DNA of 64,000 nt from Embiotoca jacksoni (taxonomy: Eukaryota; Chordata; Actinopteri; Embiotocidae), in the NCBI GenBank assembly GCA_022577435.1, contig JAKOON010000020.1:11437324-11501323 (forward strand), given 5' to 3'. Position 1 is the stretch's first letter. Each line of letters starts with the position of its first letter. The notes under the pieces are model-generated. The model had not been told where the DNA came from and made no database searches. It saw only the letters and a program-made list of their open reading frames with translations. The position numbers and the translations under genes are program-made. Of the stretch, positions 1-12,900 are shown piece by piece.

Positions 1-2728
1 TTTTGTCCTGGATAAGGCTAGAAAACACAGCTCCAGTACAATCATGTACAGCCAGAAAAGATTTTCATCAACGGGTGTGTTGACATGAGGCAATGATTTT
101 AGATTTATACGAATACCAGACTTTCAAACTACTGACAGGTCAATTTTGCACCATTACAAAGACTTAGGCCTGAGGTGCAGGCCTTATTTTGTGGCTGACG
201 GCCAACTGTCAAACTGAATAACAAAAATAAGATAGGATCATTGTCTTATTCTGTGTACAGCCTTGCTCCTATTTATTTGCCTTGCTGCTATTTTTGGCCT
301 TGATAGAATGTAAAAAAAAAAAAAAAAAAAAGCTTCTAAAGCTGAATCAGTAAAATATTTGTGTACTCCTCACAACATCATACCTATTTCAAAGAGAAAA
401 TTGAAATCCAGAGGCACAGAACACAACATAATAAGTCTGTTTGAGATTACTACTTTAAATTGAAACGATGGCAGCACCCTGGTCTTAAGGTTTCAGTCTG
501 CTTGGTCTACGTTTACAGTCACTACCTCTTTGCTGATGATTACGGCTGCTTATCCATGTGGAAGAGGCTGCAACTGATACCGTGTGTTTCCTGACAGCAT
601 AGGGAACTGTCTTTTCATCCAGCTGTACCCCTCAAATTTGCAGCTAGATGAATCATTTACTGGGAACAGTCAAGGTTTATTCAACTGAATCCAAATGACA
701 TGAAACCTGCAACAGTATGAAGAAGAAAAGGGTGTGTAAGCGCCTTTAAACAATGTGCCCCCTATAGAAGTTCATAGATTTTCTCCGTGAGAAAAAAAGG
801 TAGTAAATGTGCATAACTTGAATGCGCACAAGTAGGACGTTGTTAAAGCAGCAGCAAGAATCCAATACATGGGACTTCATTAGCAGCTGGATATGGCTGA
901 GCTTTTATGTAATCAGAAAAGATTAAAAGGGTGATGACACACATGTGGACCATTCCTCATCTTCAAGAGGCTCAAATCATTTAATTGATGTGGACCCACT
1001 GTCCGACATGAATCAGGGCAGCAGAAAGGCAGCGCTAAGAATTGAGGAGGTGGGGGAAATTAACATATGACAGCAGGCGCACCTCTCGGGAGCCACTCCA
1101 TAATCCGGAGGCAGTGACTAATTGCGTGCTTCTGGTTTTGTCAGTGTTTGAGAATGCTCACATTTTTAGCCAGCAATCAGCTTTGGGGCAAAGAAAAATT
1201 GCCCTACACTAGGCCGGGGTCTTGGAGAAACTCAACAAGCAGGCACTGTTTTCAGCTCTCAGTTTCTAAAAGACATGGTTCATGCTTTTGATGCGTGACT
1301 CTCGAGACCAATGGAAAAAGAGGGGCCAAATATGGAGCAATGGTTCTGTGTTGGTTTGCGGGAATGCTTAAAGACAGTGGATGCCGTTATCGTCACTTTG
1401 GTAACGACAGCGATTTACAATCAGATGCAAAACAGAGTTTAATTTATTAGATCAACAGGTGCAAGCACAGCAAAGTGTTAACTTCTCACTAGTAGCATTA
1501 ACATAAGAGAAAGAAAAGAGAAAAAAAAAGCCAGTGAATGGTTACAGTGAGTGCTGAATAACCCATTAATTAACTGCAGGACCCGAGCAATGAAAGCTTC
1601 TTGAAAATATTTTCCCGATCCATTCTCTGGATTTCTATCTGGTGGCGACCTGCTTGTGGAGAGTGAGCGCTGCCTTATTCAGCGGGTGGGAGGCAACTTG
1701 TTTATTGAGCTGATTCATAGAACAAGGTTAATCTCCGGTCCAATAAACCATCAGGATTCAGGCAAATCTTCTTCCACTGATCGCAGCAAACCCAGATTGA
1801 TACCGGAGTATTAGACGCCCTCTCCAAAGAGACAGCCGGAGGTGTAAGTCTCTTTGATGGGACGGCCTTTGGGTATGGAGGGAACATGATTAACACAGCG
1901 AGTACCCCTTTGTTGCCAAGGTAATTATGTGACGAGCACCAACCCATTTTGAGCCTCCTCATAGCGCGGCACTCCTCAATTCAGCTCTTCAACCATCTAG
2001 TATCACACAACAATGACTAAAAGCCAAGCCGAGTAGAACTCCAGACAGTTGGATGCTCTATATTCACGTCCACGCCCAGCATCTCCCAGAGTCAACATCC
2101 ACAGAATTCATATCGAAATGGGCAGGCCTGCCCACTCAGCCCTTCCTCAGAGCCATCAAGGCGGATATTTGATATCAGTAGGACAAGATATCATCAAACC
2201 CCTCCAAAGATTTTGCCTTTTTTTTCTGTGTCTTGTATGTTTTTGGCCATATTTCCGCCAAAATCTCCACAAGAAACGGATGCTTGGCTAATAAAACAAG
2301 GAAGACCCAACCAGAGACCAGACTACAGTTAATGCTCGCCAAACTACAGCAAACGAGGGGGCCCCGCTACCAATCACATTTACCCCACTAATGACAGCAC
2401 AGATGGAGCGGTCAAAAGATCAGGGAGAGTCTCCTAAGAGGAGGAAATCAGGGGCAAGGCCATACAAAGACTATTTCTCTGAAGGGTTTTGGCTTTTACG
2501 GCTGCTTTTAATCTAGCATGAAATGCTAGCGTATATTATGTTGGTTTTATTGCTAAGAAGAAGAAAAAAAAACAGAGTCTGTTAACTAAATACTTTTGCT
2601 TTTTAACATTTATAATATATGTCAATTATATACCATAATCAATAAAAATAAAAAATAAAAAATTGTGATTTATGAAACGTATAATTTATCGAAATGGCTT
2701 GATGTACCTATCGGACATCATGTGGAAT
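1..2728. other. Non-coding DNA, possibly with conserved regulatory elements
   Basis: No coding exon recognised; the short open frames lack codon bias, splice context and family resemblance. Around 1620-2000 the sequence has balanced composition and few homopolymers. It contains CCTTTGTT (SOX-like) 9 bases before TAATTA (homeodomain core), which is what a conserved non-coding enhancer tends to look like. An A run lies at 312-331. Confidence 0.5.
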
Positions 2729-3330
2729 TAGGGCTGGGCGCCGGACTTTGATACCGCTACGGCTCCGACCGAATTGGTTCGGTCGTATGTAGCAGCCAAA
2801 AATTCCTTGTCATTTGGCGCTAAATTTAGATACCTATGTTACATCAACACCAACAGCTTCTTTTTTTTTTCGTTTTAATTGCATAACTCGTGGCGCAGGA
2901 GTAAATCTTGCGCGCGTCGGTGCGCCACGGTAGTACATGGCCTTTATTTAGGGTTAGGGTCCACCCCGGTTACATTAGAACACCTTATTTCACATGCGCC
3001 GGCTAAGCATCCACTGTTGTGCGAAGAGTTTTACAGAACATCAGTAAATTGCAGCATCGTGCAATAGCTTCCACGTGAGGCCTTTGGGGGGGATTTGTCG
3101 TCAAATTGCAACATGAAGCGATAGCGAGGCTACATCTGTTCATTGTAGAAACTAAAGTCCAGGTTACATCCCCCCCCCCTCTCTAAAATGCATGAATTGC
3201 ACGATCAATATTAATGTAATGTCATTTTGTTATTCTTCAAATGGATTTTAATAAAATTGGTGTCGAAAGTATCAAAAGTCAAGGTACCTGTAGGGGTATC
3301 AAAGATTTTTTTGAACGATACCCAGTCCTA
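2729..3330. mobile_element. Non-autonomous hAT-type DNA transposon with target duplication
   Basis: The left end TAGGGCTGGG and the inverted right end CCCAGTCCTA match at 9 of 10 positions. GATACC/GGTATC blocks lie just inside each end. The flanks TGTGGAAT (2721-2728) and AGTGGAAG (3331-3338) agree at 6 of 8, the 8-bp duplication length typical of hAT elements. The 602-bp interior has no transposase frame and includes CpG-rich patches (2890-2935, 3000-3060). The terminal motif resembles known fish hAT ends (established knowledge, from memory). Confidence 0.7.
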
Positions 3331-3338
3331 AGTGGAAG

Positions 3339-3800
3339 AGTAAGATAATTAAAAAAAAAATTAAAAAAAAAAAAACATTGACAGGAATGTTAATTTATGC
3401 TCAAATGTCCTCCTCTCACAATTTAAAGGTGAGGCCGACTGGCTGTGGTTTGTCATTTTTTTAAAAAGTGGTTCCCCGAGAGAAAAAAAAAAAAAAAAAA
3501 AGTTTGAGAAAGACTGCATTAAATGATCTTTTAGAAATAATTTTTAACACTCGAGGCTATTTTTTTTTTTTTTTTAAAGACTTGTTTAACAATGCTTTCG
3601 ACTATTTGAATGGAATACAGAATATGTTGTCACAAGCTGCCCGAGTGCACTGGACCAGAACCCCACCCATGGCAGTTGAATGAGCCGGTAATGGGCAGCT
3701 ACCTGTGCAGCTGGCACCGTAGCCTACGTGACGGAAGGAGGGTGGGAGGGTGGGGGGGAATGAATGGATAGGGCGCCGGGGTGGGGGGGGGTGGAGGCGT
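3339..3800. other. Homopolymer-rich spacer with a G-quadruplex motif
   Basis: Between the hAT element and the CpG island. It holds A runs (about 3351-3375 and 3483-3501), a T run (3561-3575) and, at 3740-3758, GGG-T-GGG-A-GGG-T followed by seven G, a perfect four-tract G-quadruplex motif on the plus strand. A second G-rich patch is at about 3774-3796. No gene seen. Confidence 0.6.
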
Positions 3801-5370
3801 CATTGCCATAACTCGATTCAGATCAGCAGCGACCACACGCAACACCCTTTCAGCCTCGTTTTGAAACTGCGACATCACCGTTGCGCAAGCAGCTGAACCT
3901 CCGTTAAAAAGCACGTTGAAGCGCTGCTTTTTCGCGCGTCCCGCTCCCGGTTTCAGTCGCTGAAAACCGGGAGAACCGACGGGCATAATGTCATCGAATT
4001 ACGTAAGGCAAGCGAGCGGCGGGGCTGACTTCAGGGCGACGCCGTCCCACCTTCGAAGCAGCCACGAAAACCAAACGCATGCCTGAAATAGGACTTCAGC
4101 TCCGACGTGCACGAAGGCAAAAAAAAAAAAGTACGCGAGAAAACTTTGCCAGCCGGGGGGTCCGTACTTGTGCGTACTTGTCTTACTTGTCGCAGGAGTA
4201 GCGTTACGCGAAGCGGTCGCAGGCTGCCCCCCCTCCCCCTTACCCTTTCCGTCAGGGCGAAAACGAGGACGGGATGGAGGGAAAAAAAAAAAAAAAAAAG
4301 CCATTGTGTGTTTATCAGCAGGAGCTGAATGACAGCCCCGTACTCACAAGTAGTTAACATGCGTGTTTAAAGCCATGAGGTGGTGGTAAAAAAAAAATAT
4401 ATATATAAATAAATAAAAAAAAGAGTGTCGAGTCTCGGAAGAACTCCGGCGGAGGGCGAGCATGTTTGAGCTGGGGAAAGTGAAGTTATGTTCGCCGGTG
4501 TGTGTGTGTGTTTTGTTTTACCTCAGGAGAGCCGTGTCGCCTTGTCTGCTGACCACACTTTCAACCGAGGAATAGTCCACAGTTTGTCCGGCGGGCAAAC
4601 AGGACGGCAGAAAGCAGCACAGGCTGAGAATTATCGCAGTAAGCCACTGACCGGAGACGCAAGCATCCTGCACCGTAATCATTATGTCCATCACAGCTGG
4701 GTTTTTGTTGTCGCTTTTCCCCCCCAAGTCTTGTTGTCGCAAAAAAAAAAAAAAAAAAAAAAAAAAGAAGCGCGGAGAGGTTTGGTGGGGGGGGGGGGGG
4801 AAAGAGGTTTAGCTTTTTAAAAAAAAATATATATATATAAAAAAAAAAAAAGAATGAAAACCCTGACGCGAACAACGCTTTTATTTCCACACTTTTCCGC
4901 CTCGGAAGGAGCCCCGTAAAGAACCGGTCCGCTGTATAGTTTCCCTGGTTTTGTTTTGCTGGATGTTGAAGAGCTCAGTGCGCGGGGAAGTGTACTCTCC
5001 AGTGGCTTGCACACCATCTAGTGAGGAAATGCGATGTAAAATGGGAGCAGACCTAGAAGCAGACAACCCCCAGGCTCTGATCCTGTTGCCATGCGGCCGT
5101 TTCCCGGGCAACCCGTTCCCAGTGGCTCGTGATGGAGCGGTGAAACCGGTCGGTATTGATACAACCCAGGAGCAATTAAAGATATCGACCGGAGAACCAC
5201 CCCCTACGTATTCACCACAAGGAAGTGAACGAGCTGAGCATTTGGTGGAAACGCAGCTCATTGACGGTGACGCAGGTATACAGGAAAACTCTTGGAAAAG
5301 ATTTCAGACTGCTACTAACGCAAATATTACGAGCGGGCGTCGTTTAATAGCGCAGTTTATGCCTGTGCAC
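3800..5370. promoter_or_regulatory. CpG island, orphan promoter candidate
   Basis: CG dinucleotides are dense here and rare in the surrounding AT-rich DNA. By eye, 4860-5400 contains about 35 CpG, near the number expected without depletion. Unmethylated CpG-rich segments of 1-2 kb usually mark vertebrate promoters, so a first exon (perhaps non-coding) may start here. Open frames exist on both strands (for example plus 4951-5406 and minus 4881-5261). I recognise none of them, and high GC lengthens chance ORFs. Which gene it might serve cannot be told from the window. Confidence 0.55.
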
Positions 5371-5483
5371 GTGTGTAATTTTACAGAGAAAAAAAAACAA
5401 CTATAAAATACAATTAAGACATATTATAAGTCCCCGGAGAGAGGTTTGGCAATATTAAGAGTGATTTTTTTCATTGAGCTAGA

Positions 5484-5485
<2 letters not shown>

Positions 5486-5530
<45 letters not shown>
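5486..5530. repeat. (CA)n microsatellite
   Basis: About 22 uninterrupted CA units, followed by a short imperfect extension (CGCACACACA). Confidence 0.97.
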
Positions 5531-5532
<2 letters not shown>

Positions 5533-7116
5533 ATACGCACACACAAAGAGACAGGGGACTTACAAAGTTTGTTTTAGAGTTGTTGCCTCTTCCTTTATGC
5601 CCCACTAAGCCTTTTGACTTAGCCTACATAATACTTAACCGACTGTACAGCCGTAACCATGGAAATGACATGCATTTCTTTGAGGTGACGTGTCGGCATG
5701 GTGCCACCGAATTATTGCAGATAAACGTAACATTAGCAAAACCTCCCTGTGGATTCACCCCGACTCTGTAGCAACAGAAGAGACTAAATCAAGCAGTCAA
5801 CTTGAATGAGTATGTCACACAACATGTGCATAACCCCGTTCAAGATTACGTACAAATATTCCAGTATTAAGGATATTCTGATTCAAGTAAAACTTAAAGT
5901 AACAGATGTCAATCCACTGTGTAAATATTCCCTACTGGGTTTTTTTTTTGTTTTGTTTTTTTTGTTTTTATCCACGCAAACGTTGGTGTTTTTTATTATT
6001 TTACTTTTATTTTATGCTTTTGAGTTTATATCCTATAAAAAGTATCCTTTTTCTAAATCCTATATAACACTTCCTTTTGCCAAATTCTTTTTTATACTTT
6101 TTTTTTTTAAATTAATTTCCTCAGGGGGGATCAATATAGTTTCATGATATCTTATCTTAAAATCGTATCTCACAGACCACAGAGTCAAGATTGCAGTGTG
6201 TGATGTTATCAAGATGCACAGTCTGGAGCCGCTCCACTGAAATTAAATAGGGTGAGTGACTGAACTCTTGTGAAAGGTTTTGCTTCGGTCTTTACACTAA
6301 AAACAAGCTTTAGATTATTGCTTTGCCTCTGGTTTAAATTTAGTAAAGGAGCTTTGATCGTCCATAAAGTCAATGTGGATACTGAGGGAGTTTACTTTCA
6401 AGCTTTGGTTATTTTTTTATTGGAGAAGATAAATTGTTTATTGCAGTGGTGTGAGAGAGTAGAAGTTGGGACACAGTTCTGTTTGCAGGGCGAGCTGTGA
6501 CAAAACACCGGGAAGCTAGTTTCCAGAGGTTACAGGGGACATTTCACAGTGTTGGAAATGAGTCAACAACCAATGTTCCATGACAAGCAGCATTAGAAGA
6601 GGGGGAGTGAAAAGTTCATCTTGTCACAAACACAGTTGTAATTTGGATAACTGAAGCTCCCTCTACTGTTAATAACGGTGATAATGCCATCAGGAGAAAC
6701 TCTGTGACAGAGGTGTTTTGGGCTGAGACAGGTAGATAGTTTCCATCCTTCTCTTGTCACTCACAATGGTGATTTTTTTTTTTCTTCTTTTTTCTGAGCC
6801 CTTCAAATTACCTCAGAAAATGTACCTTCCCATGCATGAAAGCTATAATTACAATGACTCCAGTTTTAGTGCACTGTGTAGAGGGTGGGGGGCACGGTGG
6901 GGGGGGGGGGGGATGAGTGGCGGCCTCTAATATTCAACTCACAATAACCTGAAGAATTACGAACAAGATGAAAGAGATCAGAACTGGACTATCACAGTGT
7001 CTGGGCTGTTTTGAGTAATGGATACCTCAGACGTTTCACCTCACAGTCGTCGTCACAAAGTCAGTGTGAAATCGATGCATACTATTTGCTTTGATAAGGA
7101 GAAAATGAACTGACAC

Positions 7117-7144
<28 letters not shown>
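7117..7144. repeat. Poly(A) run, 28 bases
   Basis: Uninterrupted A homopolymer on the plus strand with no clear retroposon body upstream. Confidence 0.95.
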
Positions 7145-7147
<3 letters not shown>

Positions 7148-9882
7148 TCAGACTGACCTGTGTCCTCGATAAGTTTAAATATACACTAGTCCACAATGTT
7201 GTCAGCATCTGTAAGCACAGATCCAAGAAGAATGGGCTTCCTGGTGTCTCTGTTTTTTGTGGTTATGGAGACTATCTGCAGAATTATGACTGCGGTTTTT
7301 GTCTTAATTGTGCTCCAACACTATGACAAAAACCACTGAGACATGTGCTGCCTCAAATTTGACTGAGTGAATGATGAGCTTGAACCAAAAAACGCCTGAG
7401 CAAAGAATTCTTTATTGCTTTTTTTTTGTTATCTTATTGCAGTGTTTTGTTCAGGTATATTTGGCTTTACACCAACATACATTAATGGGACTAATTTAAC
7501 ATGAGTAATGCAGCACATTGTAGGCCATTGTTTCCTGAAGTAGTACATGGTCATTTTTTTCTGTAATAGTGATTTGGTTGGCTATTATGATAATGGATGA
7601 CATCCAGCAGGGAAGTGTGCCAATCGATCAGAGCAAACATCGGATTACGAAAGCTGAGCAGTTCTATTAAATGCATCCCTGCAGCCTGGTTTAAGGGGAC
7701 ATAAGAAAGATTCACGAGGAGAAAATGTAAGGATAATTGTTCATATATTCAAAGCAAACTTGCTGTTAAAAGATCGAGTTTTAATCAGTTAAATAATTGT
7801 AATGCTTGATATTAGTGGTAGTAGATGCACAAATCACATCAATTATTCATCATTTTTTTTCTGACATACGTTGTACTCAAGTTTAAGAAAAATCAGCATT
7901 GGAAATGGATGAATTCTTTCCACTTCAACTAAAAACAATTAATGTCAACATTACTTCACTGAAGGGAAACGCGGGGCCCTGAAGCTCCTCCACAACGTCT
8001 TATCTACAACTTCTGGTCATAAGGTTGTGCCGCAGTGACTCTATAACTGCGCTGATGTCTCTGAAAATGAAGGCAAAAGGGACTCCAGTGGGGTCACATT
8101 AATTTAAAAGAAAAATTAAAACTGGTAGACATTATCATGCACAAAGCATCAATTAATTATATTGTACTGATGTTCCAATAAGAGAGGATAAAGTAAGTTA
8201 GAGTGTAAAAGTTAAACTGCAACACAGAGGTGGTTTGATAAACTTTTGATTCTGTGGTGTGATAGATTTTAAGCTTTGTGAAAGCTGCTCGGTCGTAAAG
8301 TGGTGGGAAAAGTAGAGCAAAAAGAAGACTGGATGTCCAACTGTAAATTCTGACACAACACCATATCAGCTGTGACATTCTGGACTGGCATGACTTTCTG
8401 GGACTCAGGGCTCCTGCTTTTGCCTCGAGTTCTTCACATAAGAAATTCCATTATGGTGTAGTTCAACAACTGCCACTTGTTTGAGTAGAAAGTAATGTAT
8501 TACATTTTTCAAACTGTACCTTACTGTCAAAGTCCAAATGCACATTTATAACATAGATATACAGTAGTGGACCAAACCCATGTTGAATGAACTATGGAGT
8601 TTGATATATGTAGCCCTCAAGCAGTGATTTATTTTGAGCCTTTCTTTTCTTTGCCTTCCTGCACTGGCCACGTGGGACCAAACCTTCAGCACTCGTGAGT
8701 CATAACTGATTTGTACTTTCAGACAACACCAACCACATTTCTTACATGGTGGATAGTTCAAAAAGCTCTCCTGAGTCATTAGATATAGCAAGACACTGAT
8801 CTTGTTGCCCAAAGAGGGGCTTTTACCCTGAACTTTCTCCAGGAGGCGCAGTGCATCCAGACAAGTAAAATTAAAAAAAGGATGGAGTGAAAAGTTCATC
8901 ATGCCACGAAATATGTTGATAACAGGCAGCTCTAAGACATTAGTGATATCTTTATGGGACACGGTGTAGTTTCGTGTTATTTCTCATCACTGAAATGTGG
9001 AGCAGCTGTCTGGAACAGTTGAGGGCCCAGTTGGCAGGATGCTGACTGGTCCACGGTGTATCAAATATGCTTTAGGCTACATAATAATGAGACTCTGGGA
9101 ACCAACACTGGATGAAGCCACACAGTACACTCTCATAACATTAAACTGATCATTTACTGACCATAAGCAGTCAGGATGAGATGTTTCTGGGAATGCAGTA
9201 TAAAACAAGTTGTGCTTACACTTGTAATGTCATCAGTCTTAAATAAACAAGAATTACTTTTTAATATCAAGCTGTAAACTTGGCCAATATAAAAGACCAG
9301 ATTTGATGAAGGTGCATCAATTGATAAATAGGCAATGAGTTAATGTGTCAAAATGGGCCCCCTATGTTACACTTAGACTGTACCTGTCAACCACAGTAAT
9401 TCCTTGCTCCAGAAATTTTTTACCAGAACCATCAAGTCAGACTACAGACTGAATCTAAAGTCATCAGTAGCTGTTGCATTAGTCAGCAGCTTCTGATTTA
9501 TTTTATGATCTTTTGGGAGCAATATAACAAACTGACAACACAAAGCAACCATGCCCCTATAAAATTGATGGGCGAAACACGTCATCATCAACTCCAGACG
9601 TTTTCACTGTTAAATGCTCCTTTACTTCACTAACTAGTCTAAACTACTTCATCCATCTTCCCTGTGGTGCTGAGCAGACAGTGTACAGTGTCTCTATCAG
9701 GGGTTCAGAAACTCAAAACAATGATCGTAAAGAGACGGTTACATTATTTTACATTTGTGTTTGTCACTTTAAGGGACCTCTTTTACATTATACATAGTCA
9801 TGTGATCCAATCTTTCAACTATAAATATTAGTGCAACTTTAAAATTGAGTGGACATGAGGAATGATAGACTGAGTCTTTCCC

Positions 9883-9909
9883 ATATATATATATATATAT
9901 ATATATATA
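9883..9909. repeat. (AT)n microsatellite
   Basis: About 13 AT units, continuing into imperfect TATA-rich sequence to about 9930. Confidence 0.95.
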
Positions 9910-12900
9910 CATTGTATATATTTATATATGTTTTTCTCAATACAAGTCTTCACCTTTATTCTTTGTTAGTTAAATGTTTTTTGTCTTACAGGATTTATGC
10001 ATTATAATGAACAAAGTTCTCTATTTGCATACTGTGTAAATCATCTAAGAACGTCAGTGTGTGGGAGAGAAAGTGAAATGTTGCTTTCCTGCTCCCTGGG
10101 TTTCCTTTTTTTTCTGTGTTCCGCTCAAACACCCGCCACAGGCAAAGCCGCAGCTCTTGTGTGTTTTCTTTGATTGCGTGAGCTAACATGGCGAAGCCCC
10201 CCTCTGTATGTACCAAAAAGTTTTTTTTTTTTTTTTAATCACCGGGTAAATGTTTAGTGCCTTTGCCTAGACTTAAACTCTTTGAAAGACTGTTCCTTCG
10301 AAGAAACCTTCTCAGGTACGTGTCATAATAAACTCACTTGGAATATGTATTGAGTTGAATTCCCAGATTTTTACACAGTGTTTACTTTTCATAAACTATT
10401 CTGTCTGATTTTCACCACAGGTTAAATAAAAATAAAGTGGAATTTAGTGTAGCACCAGTGTTATCCAAAAATGAAAATGTTATATCTCTTCTTAATGGGA
10501 CATTGTTCTTGGTTCTTTGCCCCTACTAGCTTCTTTCCTGTTCTACCATGAACATGTGATATATATAGTTATGTCTGTCACTTAGAGGCCACAGTGAGCT
10601 CTGCCAGAGTCTTGTGTGTGTTGTCACAAATCCTCAGTTGCTGATGCAAGGTCGATTCAAAATCATAAATTACTTAAAGCGACTCTTGACGCGCTACAAG
10701 GTAGAAAACCTGGTCTGCTGTGCTTGATTCATTACCTTGTGAAAAAACAAATCTTTCTGGTCATCTATCAAGCTGCTCTGAGCAGAATAAGCAAATGGAA
10801 AAGATGCTCATACAGGAGGAAGTTTGAGCTGAGCAGTCACCCCGTAAGTGCACTTCAGGTAGTTGTGCTTTTCTGGTTGCTGCTCTGTCTCTGAATGGAT
10901 ATCGACAAACTTTGAAAACCGCTTTTCAGACAATAATCGTGTTGGTGACTGCTGAATAAAAAGATAGAATAGCTTCGAATATTCTTTAGTGTTGCCGTGG
11001 TGCCAGGTTACTCAGCTGTCCTTGTACGGTGCCCGTGCCATCCAAGAAGGTATCAAGAATCGAGACAGTATATCTTGTGAATAGTCAAGGTATCTTGACA
11101 TATTTCTTTTGAATTTGTCACTCTTTTGTGCAGTCACAGTAAGAAACAGAGTACACTAGCTTTTTGCTGGAGGTTTTTTACTGGGTTGCAAGTGGTTAGA
11201 TCTTAAAAATATGATCGCTTCAACAAACATTCAATAGCAGGCTGGAATGCATCTTCTGTAGCATTATTTCTCAAAGTTGAAGCTGAGAACGGTCAGCATT
11301 GCAATGGGGATCTGTGTCAAGGGCTGTACATCAGAGTTGATTTGACTGCCAGTCATCAGGTTTTAATCTTCATTTTGCATTATCATTTTTTTCCTGATAC
11401 GTGCATACTGATGCCTGTGAGCATCATAGCAGGGCAACATCTCAGTCACCTTCATTGATGCTGTCAGCTCCGGCAAAGGCTTCTTTGACTATAGAGCATG
11501 TTGAGCCTCGAGGCAGTGTTAATATTGCACAAAGCAGCAGTTGATTCCTTTATGGAAAAAGTTGAACTGTCTTTATTGATACAATGGTTCTGCATTCATT
11601 TTTCAACTTCTCTCAAACACCTGGCTACGTTGGCAAAGTGAAGTGGGGATGTCACATGCTAAATATGCCACTATACTTTCACCATGATTGAAATAGTCGT
11701 GTTCAAGTGGAATGGCAATTTTAAAGTAAACTTATGTTGAAATAATAAATGTGATTATTTATTTTTTTGTCCTGTTTTTTGTTTAAAATTTCCACATTTT
11801 TTTTTCTTTTGATATTAAACTATTAAATGGCATTAAATTGGTATCTTCAAATATTTGTACTGTGAAGACTTTTTGTTCACTGTACAGTTAAACTATCTGT
11901 AAAACAACAACTTGTGAAGTAGAATACCTTAAAGTTTACCAGCAAATTTAATTTGTTGGGAATTAATCTTAACCCCGAGATGGATGTGACCTTTTAAAAT
12001 ATTCTAAACAACAACTGAGGTCATTAAAGATAATCACATAATATTGAGCCCCCGTTTTTTAAGTAGGCATCCATTTAAAGGTGGAATCATTGACCAGGGA
12101 GGGCCGGAGTGATTATCTTGAGCTCCTGAATGTCATTATTACAGAGAAAGGTTATTACAATAAAAAAAAGGCCCAACCTCTACTTTTAAAAACCATTAGA
12201 ACAAAAGTAATGTCAATAGTTATAATGATATCAGTAGAAGTTAGTTTTGCCTGCGGTTTTTCCAGTGAAAAATTATAAGGTCCAGCATGTGCAGGGAGTG
12301 AAATAAGGGAGAGAAAATATTATCACCAAAGGGTGATTTTTCTCATTCAACAGATAACTCTTGCGTAATAGAGCTTACGGTCAATATGGTAATGTGGCAT
12401 GTGTGGTACTGAAATTCCTATTTTCAAAAGACATGTCATTTTAGGTTAGATTGAAATGATGTTCAGAAGTATAAATTTTTCAGGAGCGGAACTAGATCCA
12501 ATTCTGGTGGTTGTGACAAATGTACATTTCATCAAAAGAAGTGCGTGTTGACTGGTTTCACATCCCCTTTGGCTTCAGTCTCAACCCTTTGATTGTGGAC
12601 CTCAAAAAATGCATTGGTTACAGTCAGAGAGCGTGTTCTTTTTGGTACAAAAGCATGACCTTCACACCAGAAGACTGGAAGTTAATTTTACATCTCATTG
12701 AGAGTTTAGTTTTAGAGCTGCACGGCTCCCCTGCAGACAGCTGTCATGGAAAACTGGGATCTTCATAGCAGGGTTTAATCTGTCTGACCTTCTGGCACAG
12801 AGAAATAGATTACCTACCACACCTCCAGAGCCCCTGCTCTAACTACCATATGCATACCAAAGAGGACATCACACTGGCTGCTCATTAGGAGCTTTGTGTT

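Noticed and set aside
4951..5406. 151-codon plus-strand open frame with a PPTY word in the CpG island
   Set aside because: No recognisable domain or convincing exon ends, and an open frame of similar length overlaps on the opposite strand. High GC explains both. Kept only as part of the CpG island entry.
8546..8962. 138-codon minus-strand frame
   Set aside because: No family resemblance, splice context or codon bias; it lies in AT-rich DNA amid simple repeats.
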